Of a DNA stretch of 7,680 nt, positions 1 to 6,001 are shown in pieces. The translations under genes and the position numbers were made by a program. Where the stretch lies: contig JALNWY010000150.1 in assembly GCA_023230665.1 (NCBI GenBank), positions 1-7,680 of the forward strand. Direction: 5' to 3'. Below the pieces are notes generated by a model. That model searched no databases. It was not told where the DNA came from and saw only the letters and a program-made list of their open reading frames with translations. This DNA is from Deltaproteobacteria bacterium. Its GTDB lineage: Bacteria > Desulfobacterota > Desulfomonilia > UBA1062. Each line of letters opens with the position of its first letter. Within the stretch, counting starts at the first letter, position 1.

Positions 1-1
1 G

Positions 2-532
2 ACCCTGGTCGTGCTGGACGAGGCATACGCGGCCTTTGTCCGGCAGAGCGATTTCCTCAGCGCCGTGGAGCTCATCGACTCCCATCCGAACGTGGCCACG
101 GTCCACACCCTCTCCAAATCCCACGGGCTGGCCGGCCTGCGGGTGGGTTTCTGCATCGCGGGCGAGCCGGTCATATCCGCTCTCTCCCGGATCAAGCCAC
201 CGTTCAACATGAACATCCTGGCGCTCAAGGCCGGAGCCGCAGCGCTTAAAGACACGGATTTTCTGAACAAGACCCTGGAAACCACCTGGCAGGGCCTCGA
301 CTATCTCTATGCCGAGGCCCAAAAGCTGGGCCTCGCCTTTGTGCCGTCCCAGACAAACTTCGTGCTCGTCCGGATAGGCCACAGGTGCTCGCGGGTATAC
401 GAGGAACTCCTGAAGCGGGGCATCATCACCCGGGCCATGACCAGCTTCGGGCTCGACGACTACCTGCGGGTGAGCATCGGGCTCCCCCGGGAAAACGAGG
501 CATTCGTCAGGGCCTTGCGCGAGGTTTTATGA
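2..532 (+). CDS. hisC: HisC-family PLP aminotransferase, C-terminal part (5' end outside window)
   Basis: This is a pyridoxal-phosphate fold-type I aminotransferase of the histidinol-phosphate/aromatic aminotransferase family, expected in the cytoplasm. The window begins inside the gene: the frame is open from base 2 and gives 176 residues. The family usually has about 350-370, so roughly the first half is missing. Visible motifs are DEAY at fragment residues 6-9, whose Asp and Tyr contact PLP, and TLSKSHGLAGLRVG at 36-49, with the Schiff-base lysine at K39 and a phosphate-binding Arg at 47. The C-terminal LRVSIGLPRENEAF block carries the usual substrate-carboxylate arginine. The stop overlaps the tyrA start as ATGA. 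Because it lies directly ahead of tyrA and aroA, it may transaminate phenylpyruvate, hydroxyphenylpyruvate or prephenate, rather than or in addition to histidinol phosphate. The family is clear; the substrate, and so the symbol, is inferred. Confidence 0.88.
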   Translation, partial: TLVVLDEAYAAFVRQSDFLSAVELIDSHPNVATVHTLSKSHGLAGLRVGFCIAGEPVISALSRIKPPFNMNILALKAGAAALKDTDFLNKTLETTWQGLDYLYAEAQKLGLAFVPSQTNFVLVRIGHRCSRVYEELLKRGIITRAMTSFGLDDYLRVSIGLPRENEAFVRALREVL

Positions 533-1356
533 AGATCGCAGTGATCGGGCTCGGACTCATCGGTGCATCCCTTGCCAAGTCGCTCGCGGGCCGGGCCGAG
601 ATAACCGGCATCGACCGGGACCCGGGCGTTGTTGACATGGCTATGCTAGACCGGGTCATCTCCCGGGGAGGAGGCGATCCCTCCCTTGCCAGCGGCTGTG
701 ACATGGCGGTGATCGCGCTGCCCGTGGGAAGCATTGTGGACGCGGCCAGAAGCCTGCTGCCCCATCTGGGCCCGGACACGCCGCTCACCGACACGGGCTC
801 GACCAAGGCGCGCATCGCACGTGAGATCGAGAGCTTCTGGCCCTGCTTCGTAGGCTCGCACCCCATCGCGGGCAAGGAGAACCCCGGATACTGCGCAAGC
901 CAGTCTGACCTCTTTGCCGGCAGACCGTGCATCATCACCCCCGGCGCCCACACTCAGCAGGAATGCGTCCATCAGGTCAGGCAGATCTGGGAGGCATGCG
1001 GCTCGCGCGTCACAATCATGGATCCGATGGAGCACGACAGGCTCATGGCCGTCATCTCCCACATGCCCCACCTGCTGAGCTTCGCCTCCATGGGCCTTGC
1101 CGGAGATCTCCACATCCACCGCGGCCTGCTCGGCGCGGGCTTCCGGGATTTCACCCGGATCGCCGCCTCAGATCCGGTCATGTGGCGCGACATCTTTCTC
1201 GACAACTCCGGGCATATCCTCAAGCTCCTCGACAACTATGTCCGCGAGCTCGGCCTGATGCGCGAGATCATCGGAGGTCGCGATGCGTCCGCGCTGGAGG
1301 AGAGGTTGCGCACCTATTCAACGATCAGGAGAAATCTCTATGAAGATAACCGGTGA
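529..1356 (+). CDS. tyrA: Prephenate (or arogenate) dehydrogenase, TyrA
   Basis: This NAD(P)-dependent enzyme oxidatively decarboxylates prephenate to 4-hydroxyphenylpyruvate (or arogenate to tyrosine), the committed step to tyrosine. The product is 275 residues, the size of monofunctional TyrA, with no chorismate mutase or ACT domain. An N-terminal Rossmann fold shows GLGLIG at 7-12, with acidic D29 at the end of the second strand favouring NAD. Active-site blocks are TDTGSTK (87-93), GSHPIAGKE (109-117, likely catalytic H111), SHMPHLLSFA (177-186) and GFRDFTRIAASDP (204-216, with a probable prephenate-binding arginine). The C-terminal half is the all-helical dehydrogenase dimerisation domain. 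The ATG at 529 is chosen because the Rossmann fold begins immediately with MKIAVIGLG; GAGG at 521-524 precedes it, 4 bases away. The start overlaps the upstream stop by 4 bases and the end overlaps aroA by 17. Prephenate versus arogenate specificity cannot be read from the sequence. Confidence 0.95.
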   Translation: MKIAVIGLGLIGASLAKSLAGRAEITGIDRDPGVVDMAMLDRVISRGGGDPSLASGCDMAVIALPVGSIVDAARSLLPHLGPDTPLTDTGSTKARIAREIESFWPCFVGSHPIAGKENPGYCASQSDLFAGRPCIITPGAHTQQECVHQVRQIWEACGSRVTIMDPMEHDRLMAVISHMPHLLSFASMGLAGDLHIHRGLLGAGFRDFTRIAASDPVMWRDIFLDNSGHILKLLDNYVRELGLMREIIGGRDASALEERLRTYSTIRRNLYEDNR

Positions 1357-2584
1357 GATGCGGGTGCCCGGAGACAAATCCATATCGCACCGGGTCTTCA
1401 TGCTCGGGGCCCTGGCACAAGGCGCCACTCTTGTTCGCGGGGCACTCGATTCCCTGGACATCCAGAGTACCGTCCATGCGCTCAGGTCCCTGGGAGCATC
1501 CATGGAAAAAAAAGACCGTGACTGGTGCATCACCGGGGGTGGACTCCGCGAGCCCGAGGCCGTGATCGACGCGGGCAATTCAGGCACCACGGCCCGGCTC
1601 CTGAGCGGCATCTGCGCCGGGGTCGCAGGCCTCACGGTCATGACCGGCGACAGCTCGCTGATCAAGCGGCCCATGGCCCGGGTGATCAGGCCCCTCGAAG
1701 GCATGGGGGCCTCGTTCCTGGCCAGGCAGGGGCGCTTTCTCCCCATGGCGATCCGCGGCGGGGACCTTCGCGGCATCTCCTTTGATCTGGAGGTGGCATC
1801 GGCCCAGGTGAAATCCGCGATTCTCCTTGCCGGGCTCAAGGCCGAAGGCATCACCGCCGTGACCGAGCCCTCGCTGAGCCGGGACCACACTGAGCGCATG
1901 CTCGGGCACTTCGGCGCCCGGATCGAGCGGCATGGCACCAGTGTGAGCATTCATGGCCCCCAGGAGATCTCGGCACGGGAGGTCTCGGTGCCCGGAGACC
2001 CATCGTCTGCGGCCTTCCCGGCGGTGCTGGCCGCAGCGGTTCCAGGCTCGGAGCTGCTCCTGAAGGACATCTGCCTCAACCCGACGAGAACCGGGTTCAT
2101 TCCGGTGCTTCAGCGGATGGGGGCACGCATTGCCCTTCAAAATATCCGGGAGGACTCGGGAGAGAGCGTGGGCGACATCCTGGTGACAGGATGCGGGCTC
2201 ACGGGCACCACAATCGGCGGTGACGAGATCCCGAGGCTCATCGACGAGCTTCCCATCCTGGCGGTGGCCGCCTGCTTCGCGAACGGCACCACCGTGATAC
2301 GGGATGCGTCCGAGCTCAGGGTCAAGGAGACCGACCGAATCGGCGCCCTGAGCAGAGGGTTTGCATCACTTGGGGCCCAAGTCGAGGAGACCCCCGGCGG
2401 CCTGGTCATCGACGGACCGCTGAGCTTCAGGGCAGGGCCGGTCCAGACCTTTTCCGACCACCGCATCGCCATGTCCTTTTTCATCCTCTCCCGGATTGCG
2501 GGCATTGAGGTGGACCTCGATGACACGCAGTGCGCGGGCATCTCGTTCCCGGGCTTTTTCTCCCTCATGGAGGAGTGCCGGTGA
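1340..2584 (+). CDS. aroA: 3-phosphoshikimate 1-carboxyvinyltransferase (EPSP synthase)
   Basis: This enzyme transfers the enolpyruvyl group of PEP to shikimate-3-phosphate, the sixth shikimate-pathway step, in the cytoplasm. The product is 414 residues, a normal length. Motifs in order are PGDKSISHR (10-18, K13), GNSGTTAR (79-86), IKRPM (108-112), SAQVKSA (154-160), RDHTE (181-185), NPTR (247-250), the catalytic-region Asp in IDELP (301-305, D302), LRVKETDRI (326-334) and SDHRIAM (372-378). GDKS, SAQxK, RxHxE and NxTR together are the marks described for class II EPSP synthases. However, Gly is kept at position 82, the site where the CP4 enzyme has Ala. The ATG at 1340 is preferred over the one at 1358 because KITGEMRVPGDK forms the first conserved strand, and AGGAG at 1327-1331 sits 8 bases upstream, inside tyrA. 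It overlaps tyrA by 17 bases and cmk by 4. Confidence 0.97.
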   Translation: MKITGEMRVPGDKSISHRVFMLGALAQGATLVRGALDSLDIQSTVHALRSLGASMEKKDRDWCITGGGLREPEAVIDAGNSGTTARLLSGICAGVAGLTVMTGDSSLIKRPMARVIRPLEGMGASFLARQGRFLPMAIRGGDLRGISFDLEVASAQVKSAILLAGLKAEGITAVTEPSLSRDHTERMLGHFGARIERHGTSVSIHGPQEISAREVSVPGDPSSAAFPAVLAAAVPGSELLLKDICLNPTRTGFIPVLQRMGARIALQNIREDSGESVGDILVTGCGLTGTTIGGDEIPRLIDELPILAVAACFANGTTVIRDASELRVKETDRIGALSRGFASLGAQVEETPGGLVIDGPLSFRAGPVQTFSDHRIAMSFFILSRIAGIEVDLDDTQCAGISFPGFFSLMEECR

Positions 2585-3243
2585 GACACGCGGCAGTCAC
2601 CATCGACGGGCCCGCAGGAAGCGGGAAATCCACCATCGCCAGACAGGTTGCCGAAAGGCTCGGATTCATCTACCTCGACACCGGGGCACTCTACCGGGCT
2701 GCCGCCCTTGCTGTGGACGAGACAAAGGTCGACCCGGCCGACGGGGATGCGTGCGCTCAGGCGGCGCGGCACGCAGGAATCGAGCTTGAGCGCGGCAGGG
2801 TGAGCATACGCGGGCGCGATGTGACACAGGCGATCCGCTCTCACCACATCAGCTCGCTCTCGTCGCGGATAGCCGTGCATCCGCAGGTGAGAGAGGCACT
2901 GCTGAGCCTGCAGCGCTCGTTCCGGGAGAAGAGCCCGCTCGTGGCCGAAGGCCGGGATACCGGTTCCGTGGTGTTCCCCGATGCCGAGGTCAAGATCTAC
3001 ATCGACGCATCCGTCGGAGAGCGGGCCAGGAGAAGGCACGAAGAGCTGGCCTCAAAGGGATTCGATATATCCTATGAAAAAGTGCTCGGTGATCTGAAAG
3101 AGAGGGATCAGCGCGATGCATCCCGGGGTGTTGCGCCGCTCGTTGTCCCAGAACACGCTGTTGTGGTTGATACGACACACCTGGAAATCGACGAGGTGAT
3201 CTCCCGGGTCATGAAAGTGATACAGGAAAAACTAGCCGATTAA
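2581..3243 (+). CDS. cmk: Cytidylate (CMP/dCMP) kinase
   Basis: This enzyme phosphorylates CMP and dCMP with ATP, supplying CDP for nucleic acid and lipid precursors. The product is 220 residues, typical of the family. The Walker A loop GPAGSGKST is at 10-18, followed by the CMP-binding LDTGALYRA at 32-40, the AEGRDTGSVVFPDA block around 119-132, and a lid region with RARRRHEE near 145-152 and KERDQRDASR after it. The start is GTG at 2581, which overlaps the aroA stop as GTGA. GGAGGAG at 2569-2575 is an excellent ribosome-binding site. An upstream in-frame start would lengthen the protein with non-conserved residues and is not favoured. cmk next to aroA is a recurring arrangement in bacteria and is taken here as the last gene of the operon. 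Its final 12 bases overlap the stop end of a small minus-strand gene, and no intrinsic terminator is visible after it. Confidence 0.96.
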   Translation: MRHAAVTIDGPAGSGKSTIARQVAERLGFIYLDTGALYRAAALAVDETKVDPADGDACAQAARHAGIELERGRVSIRGRDVTQAIRSHHISSLSSRIAVHPQVREALLSLQRSFREKSPLVAEGRDTGSVVFPDAEVKIYIDASVGERARRRHEELASKGFDISYEKVLGDLKERDQRDASRGVAPLVVPEHAVVVDTTHLEIDEVISRVMKVIQEKLAD

Positions 3244-3456
3244 CAGACGGTCCTTCTTCCGGGAGGCATCGACGCCGGCCTGCTTCCTCATTTCAGAGGC
3301 CATATGCTCCAGCATCTCCTTGGAAAAGTTGATGATATCCCGGTTGGTGAATCCATTGTTCACGAGCTCTTTATACAGGGACTTTGCCAATATCTTGGTG
3401 GCCTTTTCCGTATCCATATTCTTCAAAATGATGTCAAGATTGCTTCGCCTGCTCAT
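3232..3456 (-). CDS. Small helical protein of unknown function
   Basis: I do not recognise this 74-residue protein. It is highly charged, soluble-looking and probably all helical. One helix appears to run through DTEKATKILAKSLYKELVNN (15-34). A short turn GFTNRD (35-40) follows, then a second helix at about 40-60 containing MLEHMASEMRKQ, and a basic tail with RKKDR. It has no signal peptide, cysteines or membrane segment. The start is decided by the ribosome-binding site AGGAAGGA (3463-3470), six bases before the ATG at 3456; an in-frame GTG at 3474 lies before this site and is less likely. The good ribosome-binding site, a clean helical pattern and a lower GC content than its neighbours support a real gene. 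It is tail-to-tail with cmk, overlapping by 12 bases, and divergent from the membrane protein at 3653. Confidence 0.7.
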   Translation of the reverse strand: MSRRSNLDIILKNMDTEKATKILAKSLYKELVNNGFTNRDIINFSKEMLEHMASEMRKQAGVDASRKKDRLLIG

Positions 3457-3462
3457 ACTGTA

Positions 3463-3470
3463 TCCTTCCT
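3463..3470 (-). promoter_or_regulatory. Ribosome-binding site setting the start of the small protein
   Basis: On the minus strand AGGAAGGA ends six bases before the ATG at 3456. Its strength and spacing choose this ATG over the in-frame GTG at 3472-3474, which would place the site inside the coding region. Confidence 0.65.
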
Positions 3471-3484
3471 TCACACTCAGCTCA

Positions 3485-3504
3485 CAGATGCATCTGGCAT
3501 GCCA
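3485..3504. repeat. Two overlapping perfect palindromes in a divergent intergenic region
   Basis: CAGATGCATCTG (3485-3496) is a perfect 12-base palindrome. TGGCATGCCA (3495-3504) is a perfect 10-base palindrome that shares two bases with it. They lie 29-48 bases upstream of the small minus-strand gene, between its ribosome-binding site and the AT-rich stretch that probably holds the promoters. This position would suit a transcription factor operator, but no regulator is identified and the binding role is inference. Confidence 0.4.
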
Positions 3505-3652
3505 ATTGAAGCCAATCTTAATTTATTTAAATTATTCAGCAAGTTATGAACCAGTGCGTAAGATTCTCGTACCATACATGTGTAGAATATGCAATACGGG
3601 AATCAATACCCTCTTGAATAATGCCCTGATTTCAGCTAGGAGTGTCACCACT

Positions 3653-4291
3653 ATGAAAAAGCGCTTGCCGCCGGAAATCGCCGGTCTAAAAAAGAAAATC
3701 TCGCTGACCGAGATCATCATCCTGCTTCTGCTGATTATCGTGTGGGGAAGCATGTTCTGGGCCATGAATGCAAAAAAAGAGAAATATGTCCACACCATGG
3801 TGGCTTTTCAGGAACAGGTCCTCACCCTTGCGGGCCAGCAGGTGGAAAGCGGCCAAGTCCTCACGGGAGAAAACTGGCCCTTCCGGGATATATTTCGGTA
3901 TTTCGTGGTGCGCGATTCCCGAATCATATCCTCGAATCTCCCCTGGATCAATGGCGGGAGTCTCTCGCTCAAGGAGGCGTTCGGGGGTTACATCAACGCC
4001 GAAGAGGTGATACCCCGGATACGCATGGGCACAAACGGAACGAACTGGATCAGGCGCGACAAGGTGTCTGCCCGGCTCTGGATGTCCTGGTCGGCTTTCG
4101 AGGATGGTTCCGTATTCGGAATTGTTTCCGACGAAGAGGCGCTCCTGGGGCTTACGGGATTCCCGGATTTCAAGGCCATGCTGCTGGTGTGCGCAGTCCT
4201 CGCCTCTGCCCTGCTCCTGCTCGGACTGATCTGGGCCCTGTCCTGGATGCGGCTCTCGGCGGTCAAGGGGCTCTCTCCCGGGAGGCGCTGA
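3653..4291 (+). CDS. Two-helix membrane protein with a sensor-like extracytoplasmic domain, no output domain
   Basis: I do not recognise this 212-residue protein as a named family. After a basic N-terminus (KKRLPPEIAGLKKK) comes a strong membrane helix at about 19-38 (IIILLLLIIVWGSMFWAM). A loop of about 135 residues (39-173) follows, then a second helix at about 174-198 (LLVCAVLASALLLLGLIWAL) and a short basic tail. The positive-inside rule puts both ends in the cytoplasm and the loop outside. The loop begins with a helix (KEKYVHTMVAFQEQVLTL) and then has strand-like blocks FRYFVVRDSRIISSN and GSVFGIVSDEEALL. This is the layout of single-Cache/PAS-like input domains of chemoreceptors and histidine kinases. 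No HAMP, kinase, methyl-accepting or cyclic-di-GMP domain follows; the gene stops 13 residues after helix 2. The ATG at 3653 is chosen because the membrane helix follows naturally, with AGGAG at 3638-3642, 10 bases upstream. Existence of the gene is likely; the sensor-like fold is inferred. Confidence 0.72.
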   Translation: MKKRLPPEIAGLKKKISLTEIIILLLLIIVWGSMFWAMNAKKEKYVHTMVAFQEQVLTLAGQQVESGQVLTGENWPFRDIFRYFVVRDSRIISSNLPWINGGSLSLKEAFGGYINAEEVIPRIRMGTNGTNWIRRDKVSARLWMSWSAFEDGSVFGIVSDEEALLGLTGFPDFKAMLLVCAVLASALLLLGLIWALSWMRLSAVKGLSPGRR

Positions 4292-4326
4292 AGCCCGCTT
4301 CCCCGAAGCCTTCTCACAGGCAAAGA

Positions 4327-5586
4327 TCAGCTTGCCGGCTTCTCTTGCCGCTGTTTCCTCCACCGCGATCGGGAGGGTCGCCTTTTCTTCCGGTGGCCTT
4401 TCGCCTCGGGATGGGCCTCGCGGAAGATCCGCGAGAAGGGGTCTTTCTCCTTATCCGCCCTGCCTGTGGTGATCACGGAGAAGACCACGGACGCATCCGC
4501 GTACCGCGAGCGCTTCTTGAGAGACCACTTCATCCTTCCGGACCGCATGGCAAAGAGCATGCGCTCGACAATGCAGGCAGTCTGCGTGATGCCGATTTTC
4601 ATGGCCTTGGGGATGGTGATGGCCATACCGGAGTCAAAGAGCGCATCGTGCAACACCTTCACCTTGTCTTCCCCATCGGACGCCCCGGTCTGGAGAATCT
4701 GCTCGGCCCACGGCCAGAACATAATGGTGAGCGTGCTCGCGTTCGGCAGCGGTCTCCCGGCCCGTGCATGCTCATCCGCCACGTTCAGAAGCGGCTGCAG
4801 GGTATTCCACGCCCTGGAATCCTCTTGCAGGAACGAACCGATCTTGCCGAACAGGCTCGGCAGCATGCCATACTCTCGAAACAGGGCCAGAACACTGCCG
4901 ATATGGCCCGAGGCAATGTCCTTGTTCAGCTCTTCAAACATCCGCGCCCCGGAACAGGAGCACAGAAGCTCGCGGTGCAACATGATCTCGCGCGAGGTTT
5001 CCTCCTCGATGGAGAAACCGAGGCGCGCCGCGTGGCGGAGCACCCTCCACATCCGCACCGGGTCTTCCACGTAGCGGTCGCGGGGGCTACCGATCATGCG
5101 GACTATGCCGTTGTTCAGGTCGCCCAGGCCGCCCACGTAATCAATGATGGAGAAGTCGGCGATGTCATAGAAAAGTGCATTGATAGTGATGTCGCGCCGG
5201 AAGGCGTCCTGTTCGGAGGTCCCGAACGAGGTGTTGGGATCGATGCTTACGTTTTCAGCGCATTCCTCATCGGGCTCCTTCCGGAAGGTGGCGACCTCGA
5301 TGATCTTCCCGCCCTTGAACCGTATGTGCGCGAGCCTGAACCGGCGGCCGATGAGCATGCAGTTGGTGAAGAGCTTTTTCACTTGCCCGGGCCGGGCATC
5401 CGTGACCACATCGAAGTCCTTGGGTCTCTTTCCCAGCAGGAGGTCTCTCACCGCCCCCCCTACCAGGTAGGCCTTGAAACCGTTCCGATAGAGCCGGTAG
5501 AGCACCTTCAGGGCATCCGGATCGATATCCCGCCGCGAAATGGGATGCTCCGCCCTCTTGAGAACGACCGGCTCCCTACTCTCCAT
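4327..5586 (-). CDS. pcnB: Poly(A) polymerase I (PcnB-type nucleotidyltransferase)
   Basis: This is a class II nucleotidyltransferase that adds 3' poly(A) tails to RNA and so promotes RNA decay in the cytoplasm. The product is 419 residues, slightly shorter than E. coli PcnB. The N-terminal catalytic head has HPISRRDIDPDALKVLYRL (14-32), LVGGAVRDLLLG (41-52) and KDFDVVTDA (56-64), with metal-binding D57 and D59. LIGRRFRLAHI (78-88) matches the signature that separates bacterial poly(A) polymerases from CCA-adding enzymes, and IIEVATFR (95-102) supplies a likely third carboxylate. Next come FRRDITINAL and the EDPVRMWRVLRHAARLGF block. The last 25 or so residues are strongly basic (KKRRPSRSRWRKQ) and probably bind RNA. 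ATG 5586 is chosen, although a GTG at 5598 is also in frame; neither has a clear Shine-Dalgarno site. Either start overlaps the end of yacG (11 bases for the ATG), so translational coupling is likely. Confidence 0.93.
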   Translation of the reverse strand: MESREPVVLKRAEHPISRRDIDPDALKVLYRLYRNGFKAYLVGGAVRDLLLGKRPKDFDVVTDARPGQVKKLFTNCMLIGRRFRLAHIRFKGGKIIEVATFRKEPDEECAENVSIDPNTSFGTSEQDAFRRDITINALFYDIADFSIIDYVGGLGDLNNGIVRMIGSPRDRYVEDPVRMWRVLRHAARLGFSIEEETSREIMLHRELLCSCSGARMFEELNKDIASGHIGSVLALFREYGMLPSLFGKIGSFLQEDSRAWNTLQPLLNVADEHARAGRPLPNASTLTIMFWPWAEQILQTGASDGEDKVKVLHDALFDSGMAITIPKAMKIGITQTACIVERMLFAMRSGRMKWSLKKRSRYADASVVFSVITTGRADKEKDPFSRIFREAHPEAKGHRKKRRPSRSRWRKQRQEKPAS

Positions 5587-5770
5587 TGTTTTGTACACCG
5601 TTGTCGTTTTCGTGTCCGTCTTTGGCTATCTTGTAGGACTCGTCGCTCCAGCGGATAAAGTCGACTCCTTTGCAGCCGCGGGAGCAGAAGGGTCGGTAGG
5701 GGTTGTTCTCATAGACGACCGTCTTTCCGCATACAGGACACGCGATGATTCGCTTCTTCTTGTTTTCCAT
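5576..5770 (-). CDS. yacG: YacG-family zinc-binding DNA gyrase inhibitor
   Basis: YacG is a small zinc protein that in E. coli binds GyrB and inhibits gyrase. This 64-residue protein has the full family pattern: CPVCG (11-15), NPYRPFCSRGCK (23-34) and DFIRWSDESYKIA after it. C11, C14, C29 and C33 form the four-cysteine zinc site. The C-terminal tail (DGHENDNGVQNNGE) is acidic and polar, as in relatives. The ATG at 5770 is the only usable start: upstream in frame there is no ATG, GTG or TTG before a stop. The nearest ribosome-binding site, AAAGGA at 5783-5788, is 12 bases away, which is long. It is the first gene of a yacG-pcnB pair behind the promoter at 5895-5922, with its stop inside the start of pcnB. 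Family assignment is firm; gyrase inhibition in this organism is by analogy. Confidence 0.92.
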   Translation of the reverse strand: MENKKKRIIACPVCGKTVVYENNPYRPFCSRGCKGVDFIRWSDESYKIAKDGHENDNGVQNNGE

Positions 5771-5830
5771 CTTTTTTAAGCATCCTTTGATCCAGCAGGT
5801 ATTGTCTCATCATCTCCAGCATGTACTGAC

Positions 5831-5847
5831 CTCTGCCGCCGGCAGAG
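5831..5847 (-). promoter_or_regulatory. Leader hairpin ahead of yacG
   Basis: CTCTGCC (5831-5837) and GGCAGAG (5841-5847) form a perfect 7-bp, GC-rich stem with a 3-base loop. On the minus strand it lies in the predicted 5' leader of yacG, between the promoter and the start codon. Its 3' arm includes most of an AGAGGT ribosome-binding-like site (5829-5834), six bases before an ATG at 5822. No U-run follows it, so it does not look like a terminator. A role in RNA stability or translation control is inferred. Confidence 0.4.
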
Positions 5848-5894
5848 CCGGATGCACCCGGAGGGATGTTTTCCTCTGTGATGACGTGCATGCG

Positions 5895-5922
5895 TATATA
5901 GCACACTTTATATCCTTGTCAA
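5895..5922 (-). promoter_or_regulatory. Sigma-70-type promoter for yacG-pcnB
   Basis: On the minus strand a perfect TTGACA -35 box (5917-5922) and a TATATA -10 box (5895-5900) are spaced 16 bases apart. TGC just before the -10 box adds the extended -10 element. Transcription would start near 5888, leaving a leader of about 118 bases before the yacG ATG at 5770. This is the best promoter match in the window. Confidence 0.75.
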
Positions 5923-5949
5923 TTTCCACAGATGCGCACACTGTGAAAT
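5922..5949. promoter_or_regulatory. Imperfect inverted repeat, candidate operator
   Basis: The arms are ATTTCCACAG (5922-5931) and CTGTGAAAT (5941-5949). They are complementary apart from one extra C in the left arm, and the 9-base centre contains the palindrome TGCGCA. The repeat begins at the last base of the -35 box of the yacG promoter and lies about 100 bases upstream of the divergent TetR-family gene. Its size and position fit a TetR-family operator, but binding is inferred. Confidence 0.4.
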
Positions 5950-6001
5950 ATTTCCTGTTTTGTCTTCTAAAAAGATTTCTATTGACTAAGTGAGAAAAAC
6001 A

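Larger units (their letters stand above)
3457..3652. other. AT-rich divergent intergenic region
   Basis: These 196 bases separate the small minus-strand gene from the plus-strand membrane protein. They are much more AT-rich than the surrounding genes, especially 3505-3540. I see no convincing consensus promoter. The best rightward guess is TTGAAG (3506-3511) with AATTAT (3530-3535), spaced 18 and only a moderate match. A leftward guess is TTGCTG with AAGATT in the same AT-rich stretch. No open frame here looks coding: frames reading into it from the membrane protein lack a ribosome-binding site and conserved character. Confidence 0.4.

Noticed and set aside
507..953. Minus-strand open frames opposite tyrA (and similar ones opposite aroA and cmk)
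   Set aside because: They are shadows of well-identified conserved genes, with no ribosome-binding sites or recognisable motifs.
4275..4309. A 10-base palindrome CTCCCGGGAG and a GCTTC/GAAGC hairpin near the end of the membrane-protein gene
   Set aside because: The first is inside coding sequence and the second has only a 5-bp stem and no U-run, so neither supports a terminator between the convergent genes.
3686..4363. A 225-codon minus-strand frame opposite the membrane-protein gene
   Set aside because: The translation is low-complexity and charged with no family features, whereas the plus strand encodes two clear membrane helices with a ribosome-binding site.
4466..5074. A 202-codon plus-strand frame opposite pcnB
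   Set aside because: It is antisense to conserved poly(A) polymerase sequence and has no recognisable domains.
3742..5658. A 638-codon plus-strand open frame across the membrane-protein gene and pcnB
   Set aside because: It is antisense to most of pcnB and out of frame with the membrane protein, rich in Pro, Arg, Gly and His with no recognisable domain. Such long antisense frames are common in GC-rich genes.
5709..5906. The full 65-codon minus-strand frame upstream of and overlapping yacG as a real gene
   Set aside because: Its first starts (5906 and 5891) lie upstream of the predicted transcription start and lack ribosome-binding sites. Only the shorter frame from 5822 remains possible, and it is kept as a weak finding.
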